Positions 53,429 to 61,917 are shown, numbered from the stretch's first letter. The stretch is 64,000 bases of DNA from Pseudomonas ekonensis (GCF_019145435.1 NZ_JAHSTS010000002.1:682001-746000), one strand, 5' to 3'. Program-made: numbers and translations. The notes: a model not told the origin generated them from the sequence alone.

Positions 53429-55219
53429 ATGACCACGACCGAACAGCTGAGTGCCTTGAGCTCGATCCTGACTCAAAGCGGTTTGCACAGCCTGTTCCAG
53501 CCGATCATCTGCCTCTCGGAGCGGCGCATCCTCGGCTACGAGGCCCTCACCCGGGGCCCGTCCAACAGCCCGCTGCACTCCCCCATCGCCCTGTTCGCCG
53601 TGGCCCGCCAAGCCGGTCGCCTGAGCGAACTGGAGATCGCCTGCCGGCAAAGCGCTTGCCGGCGCTTCAACGAACAGCGTCTGCCGGGCAAGCTGTTCCT
53701 CAACGTCTCGCCGGAGTCTTTGCTTGAGGCCGCGCACCAACCGGGGCGCACGCTGCAGTTGCTTCAGGACTTCGGCATCCCGCCCAGCCAAGTGGTGATC
53801 GAACTGACCGAGCAGACGCCGACCGACGACTTCCAGTTGCTGCAAACGGCGCTGCACCACTACCGGGCCATGGGATTCTCAATTGCGCTGGACGACCTCG
53901 GCGCCGGCTATTCGAGCCTGCGGCTCTGGTCGGAGCTGCGCCCGGACTATGTGAAGATCGACCGCCACTTCATCGACGGCATCCATCAGGATGCGCTCAA
54001 GCGCGAGTTCGTCGGTTCGATCCTGCAGATCGCCAAAGCCTCCCGGGCCCAGGTGATCGCCGAGGGCATCGAACTGCCGGAAGAGCTGGCCGTGCTCACG
54101 GAAATGGGCATCGACCTGGTGCAGGGCTACCTGCTGGGCCGCCCCCAGGAACACCCGCCCCGGGACGCCCGGGCGATGATGCCCAAGCATGACAGCAGCG
54201 CCGTCGCCCTGAACGACGAAGGCAGCGACCTCAGCGCCCTGCTCAACGACCAGCCGGCGGTCAACCGCGACACCCCGACCGCCACCGTCCTGGAAGCCTT
54301 CCGCCGCCAGGCCAACCTCAATTCGCTGGCGGTGCTCGACGCCCAGGGCCAGCCCTGCGGCATCGTCCACCGGCACTCGCTGTCCGATGCGCTGCTCAAG
54401 CCGTTCGCCACCGACCTGTTCGCCCGCAAGCCGATCAGCCGCCTGATGAGCGAAGACTTTCTCGCCGTGGAAATGAACCAGTCGCTGCAGCAGGTCAGCC
54501 GCCTGATCACCAGCCGCGCCCGGCAACGCATCGAAGAGGACTTCATCATCACCCTCAACGGCAGCTACCTGGGCCTGGGCCGGGTGATCGACGTGCTCAA
54601 GCTGATCACCGAACTGAAGATCCAGCAGGCCCGCTACGCCAACCCCCTGACCCTGCTGCCCGGCAACGTGCCGATCCAGCAGTGCCTCACCCGCCTGCTG
54701 CAGCAGGGCCGCGAGTCGATCATCTGCTACGTCGACATCGACAGCTTCAAGCCCTTCAACGACATCTACGGCTACGGCCGGGGCGACGAAGTGCTGCTGT
54801 GCCTGGCCCAATGCCTGAACGAACGCGTCGACCCCACCCGCGACTTCGTCGGCCACATCGGCGGCGACGACTTCCTGCTGGTGCTCGGCCCGGAGGACTG
54901 GCGCAAGCGCCTCAACCAGTTGCTCGACGACTTCCAGAGCCAGTGCCGCCGCTTCTACCGCCCCGAACACCTCGACGCCGGCTGCTTCACCGCGCCGAAC
55001 CGTCAGGGGGTGCGTCAGGAATTCCCGCTGCTGTCGCTGTCCATCGGCGTGGTGCACCTGCACCCTGAGGCGTGCGGGCAACTGGACGCCAGCCAGCTCG
55101 CGGAGATGGCGTCTCAGGCCAAGCACCACGCCAAGAACATGCCGGGCTACAGCGTGCACGTCATCGACAGCCGGGCCGGGCCTGACGCTGAGCCGGCGTT
55201 GCTGATGGGGCAACGCTGA
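53429..55219 (+). CDS. EAL-CBS-GGDDF protein (c-di-GMP phosphodiesterase)
   Basis: This 596-residue cytoplasmic protein has an N-terminal EAL domain (about 1-245) with all catalytic residues: EAL at 38-40, Asn92 in LNVSP, Glu125 in IELTE, DD at 155-156, Lys176, Glu212 in AEGIE and Gln232. Two CBS motifs follow (about 275-395). A GGDEF-type domain (about 400-560) has GGDDF (478-482) in place of GGDEF, so cyclase activity is doubtful and it may sense GTP. It should hydrolyse c-di-GMP, possibly under adenine nucleotide control through the CBS pair. It lies directly behind the prc terminator. Confidence 0.93.
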   Translation: MTTTEQLSALSSILTQSGLHSLFQPIICLSERRILGYEALTRGPSNSPLHSPIALFAVARQAGRLSELEIACRQSACRRFNEQRLPGKLFLNVSPESLLEAAHQPGRTLQLLQDFGIPPSQVVIELTEQTPTDDFQLLQTALHHYRAMGFSIALDDLGAGYSSLRLWSELRPDYVKIDRHFIDGIHQDALKREFVGSILQIAKASRAQVIAEGIELPEELAVLTEMGIDLVQGYLLGRPQEHPPRDARAMMPKHDSSAVALNDEGSDLSALLNDQPAVNRDTPTATVLEAFRRQANLNSLAVLDAQGQPCGIVHRHSLSDALLKPFATDLFARKPISRLMSEDFLAVEMNQSLQQVSRLITSRARQRIEEDFIITLNGSYLGLGRVIDVLKLITELKIQQARYANPLTLLPGNVPIQQCLTRLLQQGRESIICYVDIDSFKPFNDIYGYGRGDEVLLCLAQCLNERVDPTRDFVGHIGGDDFLLVLGPEDWRKRLNQLLDDFQSQCRRFYRPEHLDAGCFTAPNRQGVRQEFPLLSLSIGVVHLHPEACGQLDASQLAEMASQAKHHAKNMPGYSVHVIDSRAGPDAEPALLMGQR

Positions 55220-55316
55220 CACTGTCTCCTGTGGGTGCGGGCAAGCTCGAACGGCAGGCGCAAAAACGGGGCGGGAGGTTGCCCTCACGCCCCGTTCGTT
55301 TGTTGAGACAGGCCAG

Positions 55317-55724
55317 TCACTCTGATCGTCCGCGCTCCGCCAGCTCCTTGAGCTTGACCTCCGCCAACGGATGTCCGGCCTTGGCGGCGATGCCCCACCA
55401 GCGCTCGGCCTCCGCCGGATCCGGCACCCTGGACGGCGTGCCAGCCAGGCTGATGGCCCCGGCCTGGTAGGCCGCCTTGCCGTCACCGGCCAGCGCGGCC
55501 AGGCGCAGCAACCGCACGCCCTCTTCACGCGCCCCCAGCCCCACGCCGCGAAACGTCAGGATATGCCCGTAGAAGCTCTGCGCGCCGACATCGCCCAGGT
55601 TCGCCATCCGGGCGAACTGGCCTTCGAGCCAGTGCCAGCCTCGGGGCTGGCGGACAAACCATGACCAGTGGAACAACCTGCGCGCCAGCCAGTAACCGGC
55701 ATGCGCCTTGAACTTGAGAAACAC
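55317..55724 (-). CDS. Sel1-like repeat protein (135 aa)
   Basis: This 135-residue helical protein carries about two Sel1/TPR-like repeats: DVGAQSFYGHILTFRGVGLGAREEGVRLLRLAALAGDGKAAYQAG, then PDPAEAERWWGIAAKAGHPLAEVKLKELAE. The N-terminus is basic and aromatic (MFLKFKAHAGYWLARRLFHWSWF) and may contact the membrane, although it lacks a signal-peptide pattern. Role unknown; Sel1 repeats mediate protein contacts. Its start lies one base after the stop of the 123-residue gene upstream, so the genes are in one operon. Confidence 0.82.
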   Translation of the reverse strand: MFLKFKAHAGYWLARRLFHWSWFVRQPRGWHWLEGQFARMANLGDVGAQSFYGHILTFRGVGLGAREEGVRLLRLAALAGDGKAAYQAGAISLAGTPSRVPDPAEAERWWGIAAKAGHPLAEVKLKELAERGRSE

Positions 55725-56096
55725 TCAGGCCTCCGCCGATTCCGGGTATTCGTACTCGAACACCCGCACCACTTCGGAGGCGTGCCAGGACGCGGCGGCA
55801 ACGCCGTCGGACGGCCCGGAGAAACGCCCCAGCCGCTCGACGCATTCAAAGAAACCGGTGCGCGGCAGGCGGCTGGCGCCCTGGCTGATCACCAGCGAAC
55901 TGCGCAACGGTTGCTCGGCCTTGGCGTCCAGCGCGGCGAGGTGCTCCAGTGCCGCAGTCAGCGTCTGCATCGCCGGCGTGGGCAGTTGCAGTCGTTCGAG
56001 CAAGGCCCGATAGGTCAAAAGGTGGCGCTGCCTGCGCGCCTGATCCAGCTCCCCCAGCAATCCGTCCCAATGTTGACGGCTGATGCGTACGCTCAC
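55725..56096 (-). CDS. Conserved hypothetical protein coupled to an HTH gene (123 aa)
   Basis: I do not recognise this 123-residue protein. It begins with GTG (VSVRISRQHWDGLLGELDQARRQRHLLTYRALLERL) after a strong GGAGGGAAC site. It is helical, with SQGASRLPRTGFFECVERLGRF in the middle and an acidic end (YEYPESAEA). The phrase YRALLERLQLPTP suggests an N-terminal helix bundle. Its GTG overlaps the stop of the HTH gene (GTGA), so the two are translationally coupled. The open frame continues far upstream of the GTG, but that part shadows the HTH gene. Confidence 0.75.
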   Translation of the reverse strand: MSVRISRQHWDGLLGELDQARRQRHLLTYRALLERLQLPTPAMQTLTAALEHLAALDAKAEQPLRSSLVISQGASRLPRTGFFECVERLGRFSGPSDGVAAASWHASEVVRVFEYEYPESAEA

Positions 56097-56434
56097 GATT
56101 GTTCCCTCCACCCTGGCACCGTCAGTTCCCAGGCCAGGCTGCGGCGAATCGCGGCGTCGGGCTGACGCTCGCCGTTTTCGATCATGGCCAGGTAAGACGG
56201 GCTGATGCCTACCGTGCGGGCGAGCGCCTCGATGGCGATGCCCTTCCCTTCGCGCAAACTGCGTAATTGGTCCAGACCTGGAAGAATCGGGTCCGGTGTG
56301 GCCGCGACCGGCGCCGGTGCCGGCCGCGACGGTGTTTCGTTGATGCCTGCTGCTTTCAGTAGAGCCTGATACTGAGCCCACGGCAGAACCGCATACTCGG
56401 GCTCGCCATCGCGTGTAATGATCTGAATATCCAT
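56093..56434 (-). CDS. Helix-turn-helix (XRE) protein with Phd-like N-terminus
   Basis: This 113-residue protein has two parts. Residues 1-32 (MDIQIITRDGEPEYAVLPWAQYQALLKAAG) resemble the start of Phd/YefM-type antitoxins. After a Pro/Ala linker (about 34-52), residues 53-105 form an XRE helix-turn-helix: LRSLREGKGIAIEALARTVGISPSYLAMIENGERQPDAAIRRSLAWEL. It overlaps the next gene by four bases. A short-gene operon with an HTH protein first looks like a toxin-antitoxin or regulator-effector pair, but the partner has no toxin signature and conservation of this locus in Pseudomonas argues for a housekeeping regulator. Confidence 0.82.
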   Translation of the reverse strand: MDIQIITRDGEPEYAVLPWAQYQALLKAAGINETPSRPAPAPVAATPDPILPGLDQLRSLREGKGIAIEALARTVGISPSYLAMIENGERQPDAAIRRSLAWELTVPGWREQS

Positions 56435-56548
56435 GACTACCCCGTAGGACTACACCACTTAGCGAGTCAGCACTTTTCCCTTGAAGTGTAATCCTAACAG
56501 CGGCCACGGTCGTGGGGGGCATCTATCTGAATGAGCGACCGTCGCCGA

Positions 56549-57004
56549 TCAGTTTTTTTTCGGGCCTTGCAGCTGAAGCTGCTCGGGGGTGTCCGGCAGG
56601 CGCTCGACCACGCGAAGCTTCTCCGGAGCCTGTTGGTTGCGCCACCGGCGAAACGCATCGAGTTCGTCCCCGAGGGTCTTCATCAGCCAGGCGAGCACGG
56701 CGATGTCGTCCAGCATGCCGAACACCGGAATGAAGTCGGGAATGGCGTCGACAGGACTGAGGAAGTACATCAGCCCCGCCACCACCGATACGATCGCCTT
56801 GGGGCTGATGGCCCGGTACTCGCCGCGCCACCACGCCAGGCACAACGCCTGAAGCAGGCGCAGGTCATCCTTGAGCTTGCCCAGCCGGTCGCCTTGGGCG
56901 GCGCCCTTGCTGGCCACCGCGAACAGCAACGTCGGCAGACGTCCGCGGGCGAGCAGGCGTCCGGCCAGGGGCAGGAATCGGGCGAAGTTCCAGGGCGTTT
57001 TCAT
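56549..57004 (-). CDS. YkvA family membrane protein (DUF1232)
   Basis: This 151-residue protein carries the YkvA/DUF1232 core: ISPKAIVSVVAGLMYFLSPVDAIPDFIPVFGMLDDIAVLAWLM at about 66-108, a pair of short hydrophobic helices with the diagnostic SPVDAIPDFIP. The N-terminal 50 residues are basic and the tail is polar. Function is not known. Its upstream region contains an inverted pair of DnaA-box 9-mers 22-44 bases before its start, which could repress it. Confidence 0.88.
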   Translation of the reverse strand: MKTPWNFARFLPLAGRLLARGRLPTLLFAVASKGAAQGDRLGKLKDDLRLLQALCLAWWRGEYRAISPKAIVSVVAGLMYFLSPVDAIPDFIPVFGMLDDIAVLAWLMKTLGDELDAFRRWRNQQAPEKLRVVERLPDTPEQLQLQGPKKN

Positions 57005-57024
57005 CTGATTTTTCCCGTTGAAAT

Positions 57025-57049
57025 GTTATCCACACAAATTGTGGATAAC
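57025..57049. promoter_or_regulatory. Inverted pair of consensus DnaA boxes
   Basis: GTTATCCACA and TGTGGATAAC form a perfect ten-base inverted repeat with a five-base spacer. Each arm contains TTATCCACA, the consensus DnaA 9-mer. It lies just upstream of the ykvA-like gene and downstream of the FKBP gene. Confidence 0.6.
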
Positions 57050-57298
57050 CTTGTGAACAGAGCTGCATTTCGACGCTGAGAGCCCCGTTTCACAAGGGCT
57101 GCGCTCAGATCGGGCGTTTTTTACTCACATAAAAAACCCCAATATTTCATTGACTTGGCGAGCCAGGGCGGCTACCGCCGGTGACTCAATGTCTGGGACT
57201 GCCGGCATCGGCAGGGGTTCGTTCTGTTTACGCTTGCCGCCGTCCAGATGCAACAACGCCCCGCATGTGCGAGGCGCTGTGGGCGAAACCGACGCGGC

Positions 57299-58015
57299 TT
57301 ACTTGGCAGCGGCGTCTTCTTTGGCCGGATCCTTGATGGCCAGCAGTTCCAGGTCGAACACCAGCACCGAGTTGGCCGGGATCGCCGGGCTCGGGCTCTG
57401 CGCGCCGTAGGCCAGGTCGCTCGGGATGTACAGCTTGTACTTCTCGCCGACGTGCATCAGCTGCAGGCCTTCGACCCAACCCGGGATCACGCCGCTGACC
57501 GGCAGATCGATCGGGCTGCCGCGCTCCACGGAGCTGTCGAACACGGTGCCGTTGGTCAGCTTGCCGGTGTAGTGAACGGTCACCACATCGGTAGGCTTAG
57601 GCTGCGGACCGTCGGCCTTCTTGACCACTTCGTACTGCAGGCCCGAAGCGGTGGTGGTCACGCCGGCCTTCTTGCCGTTCTCTTCGAGGAATTTCTTGCC
57701 GGCGGCCGCCGACTCTTCGCTCATCTTGGCCATGCGCTCTTCGGCGCGCTTCTGCAGCGCCGCGAAGGCTTCGACCAGTTCTTCGTCTTTCAGCTTCTGT
57801 TCTTTCTTGCCGACGGCGTCTTCGATGCCTTGGGCCACCGCTTTGGAGTCCAGGTCATCCATGCCTTCCTGGGCAAGGCTCTTGCCCATGTTCAGGCCGA
57901 TGCCGTAGGAAGCTTTTTGCGCCGGGGTTTTCAGCTCCACGCTGGTCTGCGAATCGCAACCTGCGAGTACCAGGCTAACCAGGGCAACCGCCGCCGCCAA
58001 CCGATGCTGTTTCAT
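57299..58015 (-). CDS. FKBP-type peptidyl-prolyl isomerase, lipoprotein
   Basis: This 238-residue protein has a lipoprotein signal with lipobox LAGC (Cys20). A helical N-terminal dimerisation domain follows (about 35-125), as in FkpA and Mip: QKASYGIGLNMGKSLAQ and FAALQKRAEERMAK. The C-terminal FKBP domain (about 130-230) has VTVHYTGKLTNGTVFDSSVERG, IPGWVEGLQLMHVGEKYKLYIPSDLAYG and a FDLELL end. It should fold proteins in the periplasm. AAGGAAA precedes the ATG at 58015; the frame extends 28 codons upstream without support. Confidence 0.93.
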   Translation of the reverse strand: MKQHRLAAAVALVSLVLAGCDSQTSVELKTPAQKASYGIGLNMGKSLAQEGMDDLDSKAVAQGIEDAVGKKEQKLKDEELVEAFAALQKRAEERMAKMSEESAAAGKKFLEENGKKAGVTTTASGLQYEVVKKADGPQPKPTDVVTVHYTGKLTNGTVFDSSVERGSPIDLPVSGVIPGWVEGLQLMHVGEKYKLYIPSDLAYGAQSPSPAIPANSVLVFDLELLAIKDPAKEDAAAK

Positions 58016-58276
58016 GCTATTTCCTTGTTCATGCGCCGAATGGGCAATCGAGTAAAGCCGCGAGCTTATCAGGCCGCCACGACCAATGGCTACCGGCATG
58101 AGAGCAGGAAACTTGCGATAAGTTCAGGGATTGGAACGCATTTGATCCAGCGCAGGATGAAGCTTCTGTCATCTTGGCCTGAGCCCCCTTAGCGACGCTT
58201 CTCACACGGCTTGTCGTAATGGCCACTTGCCCGCCCTGCCGGGCTCAGGCATAACAGCGCAAAAAAAACGACAAGG

Positions 58277-60094
58277 ATGTTCATCTTGCGCCTCTTCTCC
58301 CGTCTGTTGATCCTGATCGCCGCACTGGCAGGCCTTGCCCTGGCAGTGGTGCTGTACTACGTCGCCAACCCGAAACTCCCCTTTTACACCCCCGTGCAGC
58401 AGGTGCATTACCTGAAGCAGTGGACGGAAGACGAGCGCCAGACCTATTACTTCACGCCCCAGGGCACGCAAGTCAAAGGCCTGCGCTACGCGTGGTTCCA
58501 GGCGCTGGAACTGCCGTTTTCCCAGCAGCGCTTCGCGTCCCCGGAATACCTCGCACGTTTCGGTTTCCTGGTGGATCCGCAGCAGAAAGCCACGCCGCAG
58601 AACCCCGGCAACCTGCCGGTAGGGTTTGCCCGGCACCAGAATCCCGGCAGCCCGGAGCAATACCTCGACATCACCTGTTCCGCCTGCCACACCGGCGAGC
58701 TGCGCTTCAACGGCCAGGCCGTGCGCATCGACGGCGGCTCTGCCCAACACGTACTGCCTTCCAGCGTTCCTACATTGCGTGGCGGCAGTTTCGGACAGGC
58801 ACTGGTGGCAAGTCTGGCGTCCACCTATTACAACCCATGGAAATTCGAACGCTTCGCCCGCGCCGTGCTGGGCGACGACTACGACAACCGCCACGGTCAG
58901 TTGAGAAAGGACTTCAAGCAATCGCTGGACACCTTCCTGCGCGTCGCCTGGAACGACACCCACCGCGGTCTCTACCCCACCGAGGAAGGCCCGGGCCGTA
59001 CCGATGCGTTCGGCCGGATCGCCAACGCGGCCTTCGGCGATGCCATCTCCCCCGACAACTACCGTGTGGCCGACGCCCCCGTCGACTACCCGCAACTGTG
59101 GGACATGTGGACGTTCGACTGGGTGCAGTGGAACGGCTCGGCGCAGCAGCCGATGGCGCGCAACGTCGGCGAAGCGCTGGGCGTCGGCGCCACGCTGAAC
59201 TTCTTCGATGCCGACGGCCAGCCGTTGCAAGGCGACGCGCGCTACCCCTCCAGCGTCCGCGTGCGTGACCTGCACACGATCGAACAGACGCTGCAAAAGC
59301 TACAGCCGCCGGCCTGGCCCGAGGATCTGCTGGGCGCCGTCGACAAACCGCTGGCCGCCAAGGGCCGGGCCCTGTTCGCCGAGAACTGCGCCGGCTGCCA
59401 CGTGCCGCGCCAGACCCAGGAAGGCGGACGCTGGGTACAGCACCTGGCCATGCTGCCGGTGGACGTCATCGGCACCGATCCCGGTGCCGCCACCAACATC
59501 GCCAACCACCGCTTCGATCTGACGGCCCTGCAATGGGATCCGGCGGAACTGGCCAAGATGGACGTCAAACTGCACCCCGATCCCACCGCCCCCCTGGACC
59601 TGAGCCAGCTGTCGGTGGCCAAGGGATTGGCCTACGTGACCGCCTTCGTGGAAAACCGCGCCTACCGCGAGGCCGGCGTCACCCCTGCCGAGAAACCGCA
59701 ACTCGACGGTTTCGGCCTGCCCATCGGCGTGCGCGAAAAAGTCGCCTACAAGGCCCGTCCGCTGGCCGGCGTCTGGGCCACGCCGCCGTTCCTGCACAAC
59801 GGCTCGGTGCCCAGCCTCTTCCAACTGCTGTCGCCCCAGGATGAACGCGCCACCACCTTCTACAAGGGCACGTTCGAATACGACCCGCGGCATCTGGGCT
59901 ACCGCACCGAGGCCTTCACCAACGGTTTCCTGTTCGACACCCGAATCACCGGCAACCACAACAGCGGCCACGAATTCCGGGCCGGCGAACGCGGCAACGG
60001 CGTGATCGGCCGGCTGCTTCAGCCCGAGGAACGCTGGGCCTTGCTGGAGTACCTGAAAGTGCTGGGCGGCCCGCTGGAGGCGCAACTGCCATGA
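58277..60094 (+). CDS. RoxA-like di-heme cytochrome c oxygenase/peroxidase
   Basis: This 605-residue protein begins with a membrane anchor or signal (ILRLFSRLLILIAALAGLALAVVLYYV) and is otherwise periplasmic. Two c-type heme sites are visible: CSACH (134-138) and CAGCH (371-375). The long insertion between them and the WATPPFLHNGSVPSLFQLL segment match the family of di-heme proteins that includes rubber oxygenase RoxA and MauG-distant peroxidases. It could oxidise a lipid or polyisoprenoid or act as a peroxidase. The catalase-fold gene follows after its stop by shared bases, so the two form one operon. Confidence 0.85.
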   Translation: MFILRLFSRLLILIAALAGLALAVVLYYVANPKLPFYTPVQQVHYLKQWTEDERQTYYFTPQGTQVKGLRYAWFQALELPFSQQRFASPEYLARFGFLVDPQQKATPQNPGNLPVGFARHQNPGSPEQYLDITCSACHTGELRFNGQAVRIDGGSAQHVLPSSVPTLRGGSFGQALVASLASTYYNPWKFERFARAVLGDDYDNRHGQLRKDFKQSLDTFLRVAWNDTHRGLYPTEEGPGRTDAFGRIANAAFGDAISPDNYRVADAPVDYPQLWDMWTFDWVQWNGSAQQPMARNVGEALGVGATLNFFDADGQPLQGDARYPSSVRVRDLHTIEQTLQKLQPPAWPEDLLGAVDKPLAAKGRALFAENCAGCHVPRQTQEGGRWVQHLAMLPVDVIGTDPGAATNIANHRFDLTALQWDPAELAKMDVKLHPDPTAPLDLSQLSVAKGLAYVTAFVENRAYREAGVTPAEKPQLDGFGLPIGVREKVAYKARPLAGVWATPPFLHNGSVPSLFQLLSPQDERATTFYKGTFEYDPRHLGYRTEAFTNGFLFDTRITGNHNSGHEFRAGERGNGVIGRLLQPEERWALLEYLKVLGGPLEAQLP

Positions 60095-61257
60095 TCTTCA
60101 ATACCTACAAAAGACCGTCCGCGCTGGCGCGCCTCTGGCTGTGGCTGGGGCGGATCGTCGGCAAGACCCTGCTGCTCTTGCTGGCGCTCGCCCTGATCGG
60201 CTGGGCCTTGGCCACCGCCTGGTTCGCCTGGCAGCACCGCGGCCCGGTCTCGGCGCTGGAACAGATCCCGCCGGGTGAAGCGGCCATGACCCAGGACGTC
60301 ATCCAGACCGCCGTGCGCATCGTCGATCAGCACCGGGAAAGCACCCGCTACCTGCGTGATGCCCACGCCAAGGCCCATGGCTGCGTGAAGGCGCAAGTGC
60401 AGGTATTGCCGGATCTGGCCGAGAACCTGCGCCGCGGCGTGTTCAGCGAGCCGGGCAAGGTCTGGCAGGCGACGGTGCGCCTGTCCAACGGCAACGCCTA
60501 CCCGCAGTTCGACAGCATCCGCGACGCCCGGGGCATGGCGATCAAGCTGCACGACGTGCCGGGCAAGCAGTTGCTGGACGGGCGTCAGGATCTGCATGAA
60601 CAGGATTTCGTGATGTTCAGCCATCCGAACTTCTTTGTCAGCGATGTCGCCGAGTACCGTCAGAACGTGGCGGCGCAGGCGGACGGCAAGCAGGTGATGG
60701 CGTTCTTTCCGGGCTGGGATCCGCGCACCTGGCAGGTCCGCCATTTGTTCATTGCCCTGGCGACCCTGTCCGCGCCGCCGGAAAGCCCGACGCGCACGAC
60801 GTACTTTTCGGTGTCCCCGTACCGGTTCGGGGACGCCAACGCCAAGTTCCGGGTGACGCCGGATCCGGACAACTGCCCCGCCTACACCTTGCCCAAGCAG
60901 AACCGGGACCTGCCGAACTTCCTGCGCAGCGCGTTGAACCAGCAGTTGTCGACGGATCGCGTGCCCGCCTGCTTCGCGCTGCAGATCCAGCGCCAGGACG
61001 CCCGGGCGTTCATGCCCATCGAGGACACCAGCATCGAATGGCGCGAGCAGGATGCACCCTTCGAGACCGTGGCGCGCATCACCCTGCCGCCCCAGGACTT
61101 CGATACCCCGGCGCAGAACCTGCAATGCGACAACCTGTCCTTCAACCCTTGGTTCGGCATCGAGGCCCATCGCCCGATCGGCGGGATCAACCGTCTGCGC
61201 AAGGCGGTGTATGAGGCGGTGAGCGACTACCGGCACAGCCGCAACGCCGGCCAATGA
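60091..61257 (+). CDS. Membrane-anchored catalase-family heme protein (SrpA-like)
   Basis: This 388-residue protein overlaps the di-heme gene by four bases. One helix near the N-terminus (about 27-46) anchors it, leaving the catalase-fold part in the periplasm. RYLRDAHAKAHGCVKAQVQV (87-106) contains the distal His of the catalase core, KVWQATVRLSNGNAYPQFDSIRDARGMAIKLHDVPG follows, and FNPWFGIEAHRPIGGINRLRKAVYE ends the domain. It lacks the length and tail of true catalases and resembles SrpA or allene-oxide-synthase-like catalase relatives. A role with the di-heme enzyme in peroxide or lipid hydroperoxide chemistry is likely by context. Confidence 0.86.
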   Translation: MIFNTYKRPSALARLWLWLGRIVGKTLLLLLALALIGWALATAWFAWQHRGPVSALEQIPPGEAAMTQDVIQTAVRIVDQHRESTRYLRDAHAKAHGCVKAQVQVLPDLAENLRRGVFSEPGKVWQATVRLSNGNAYPQFDSIRDARGMAIKLHDVPGKQLLDGRQDLHEQDFVMFSHPNFFVSDVAEYRQNVAAQADGKQVMAFFPGWDPRTWQVRHLFIALATLSAPPESPTRTTYFSVSPYRFGDANAKFRVTPDPDNCPAYTLPKQNRDLPNFLRSALNQQLSTDRVPACFALQIQRQDARAFMPIEDTSIEWREQDAPFETVARITLPPQDFDTPAQNLQCDNLSFNPWFGIEAHRPIGGINRLRKAVYEAVSDYRHSRNAGQ

Positions 61258-61264
61258 AACGCAC

Positions 61265-61357
61265 TGTGGCGAGGGAGCTTGCTCCCGCCGGACTGCGCAG
61301 CGGGCCTGTTTTTAGGGCCGCTCCGCGCCCCGGCGGGAGCGAGCGCCCTCGCCGCAG
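61265..61357. repeat. Second-family inverted repeat element
   Basis: GTGGCGAGGGAGCTTGCTCCC and GGGAGCGAGCGCCCTCGCCGC are inverted arms around an AGCGGGCC / GGGCCGCT inner stem. It belongs to the same family as 40901-41020. Confidence 0.75.
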
Positions 61358-61387
61358 GGGATGTGCGAAAGGCAAATCGCAGACAGC

Positions 61388-61410
61388 AAAAAGCCCGCAC
61401 TAGGCGGGCT
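61388..61410 (-). terminator. Terminator of the tRNA cluster, distal copy
   Basis: AGCCCGC and GCGGGCT form the stem; the minus strand then reads five T (61392-61388). It ends the second tRNA-Val/tRNA-Asp unit. Confidence 0.85.
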
Positions 61411-61454
61411 TTCCGTGTGGTGACCTGGCGTTCAGTGTTCCAGGTTACCGAATA

Positions 61455-61531
61455 TGGCGCAGCGGACGGGACTCGAACCCGCGACCCCCGGCGTGACAGG
61501 CCGGTATTCTAACCGACTGAACTACCGCTGC
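61455..61531 (-). tRNA. tRNA-Asp (anticodon GTC), copy 1
   Basis: This 77-base gene has the acceptor pair GCAGCGG/CCGCTGC, a GTTCGAGTC T-arm, anticodon GTC in CCTGTCACG and an encoded CCA end. It is identical to the copy at 61822-61898. Confidence 0.97.
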
Positions 61532-61550
61532 GCGAAACGCTTGAAACGAA

Positions 61551-61626
61551 TGGTGGGTGATGACGGGATCGAACCGCCGACATTCTGCTTGTAAGGCAGA
61601 CGCTCTCCCAGCTGAGCTAATCACCC
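61551..61626 (-). tRNA. tRNA-Val (anticodon TAC), copy 1
   Basis: This 76-base gene has the acceptor pair GGGTGAT/ATCACCC, D-arm AGCTCAGCTGGGAGAGC, anticodon TAC in CTTACAAG, a GTTCGATCC T-arm and an encoded CCA end. It lies 19 bases upstream of tRNA-Asp on the same strand. Confidence 0.97.
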
Positions 61627-61756
61627 TTGCTTCGTTACGGGGCGCATTATGCCACAAGTTTTCGTAAAGTGTTGATTTAATTGAAGTTTTTTTCAAAAAA
61701 ATCTGAAAACCCGTGAAACGATACAACCCGAGGAACAACGTACAAACTTGAGACAG

Positions 61757-61780
61757 AAAAAAACCCGCCTCGGCGGGTTT
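61757..61780 (-). terminator. Terminator-like hairpin between the two tRNA units
   Basis: AAACCCGCC and GGCGGGTTT form a nine-base stem, with seven T on the minus strand. It ends the first tRNA pair and corresponds to the terminator at 61388-61410. Confidence 0.85.
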
Positions 61781-61821
61781 TCCGTGGTGACCTGGCGTTC
61801 AGTGTTCCAGGTTACCGAATA

Positions 61822-61898
61822 TGGCGCAGCGGACGGGACTCGAACCCGCGACCCCCGGCGTGACAGGCCGGTATTCTAACCGACTGAACTACCGCTGC
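61822..61898 (-). tRNA. tRNA-Asp (anticodon GTC), copy 2
   Basis: The 77 bases are identical to copy 1, including the encoded CCA. At least 40 bases of 3' flank are also shared, showing duplication of the whole unit. Confidence 0.97.
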
Positions 61899-61917
61899 GC
61901 TAAACACTTGAAACAAA

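Noticed and set aside
57025..57049. Inverted repeat read as a terminator of the FKBP gene
   Set aside because: No T-run follows on either strand, and both arms are exact DnaA 9-mers, so a protein-binding site is more likely.
61445..61738. 97-residue frame and the similar 80-residue frame at 61812-62054, minus strand
   Set aside because: They contain the same peptide because they read through the duplicated tRNA genes; the tRNAs explain the sequence fully.
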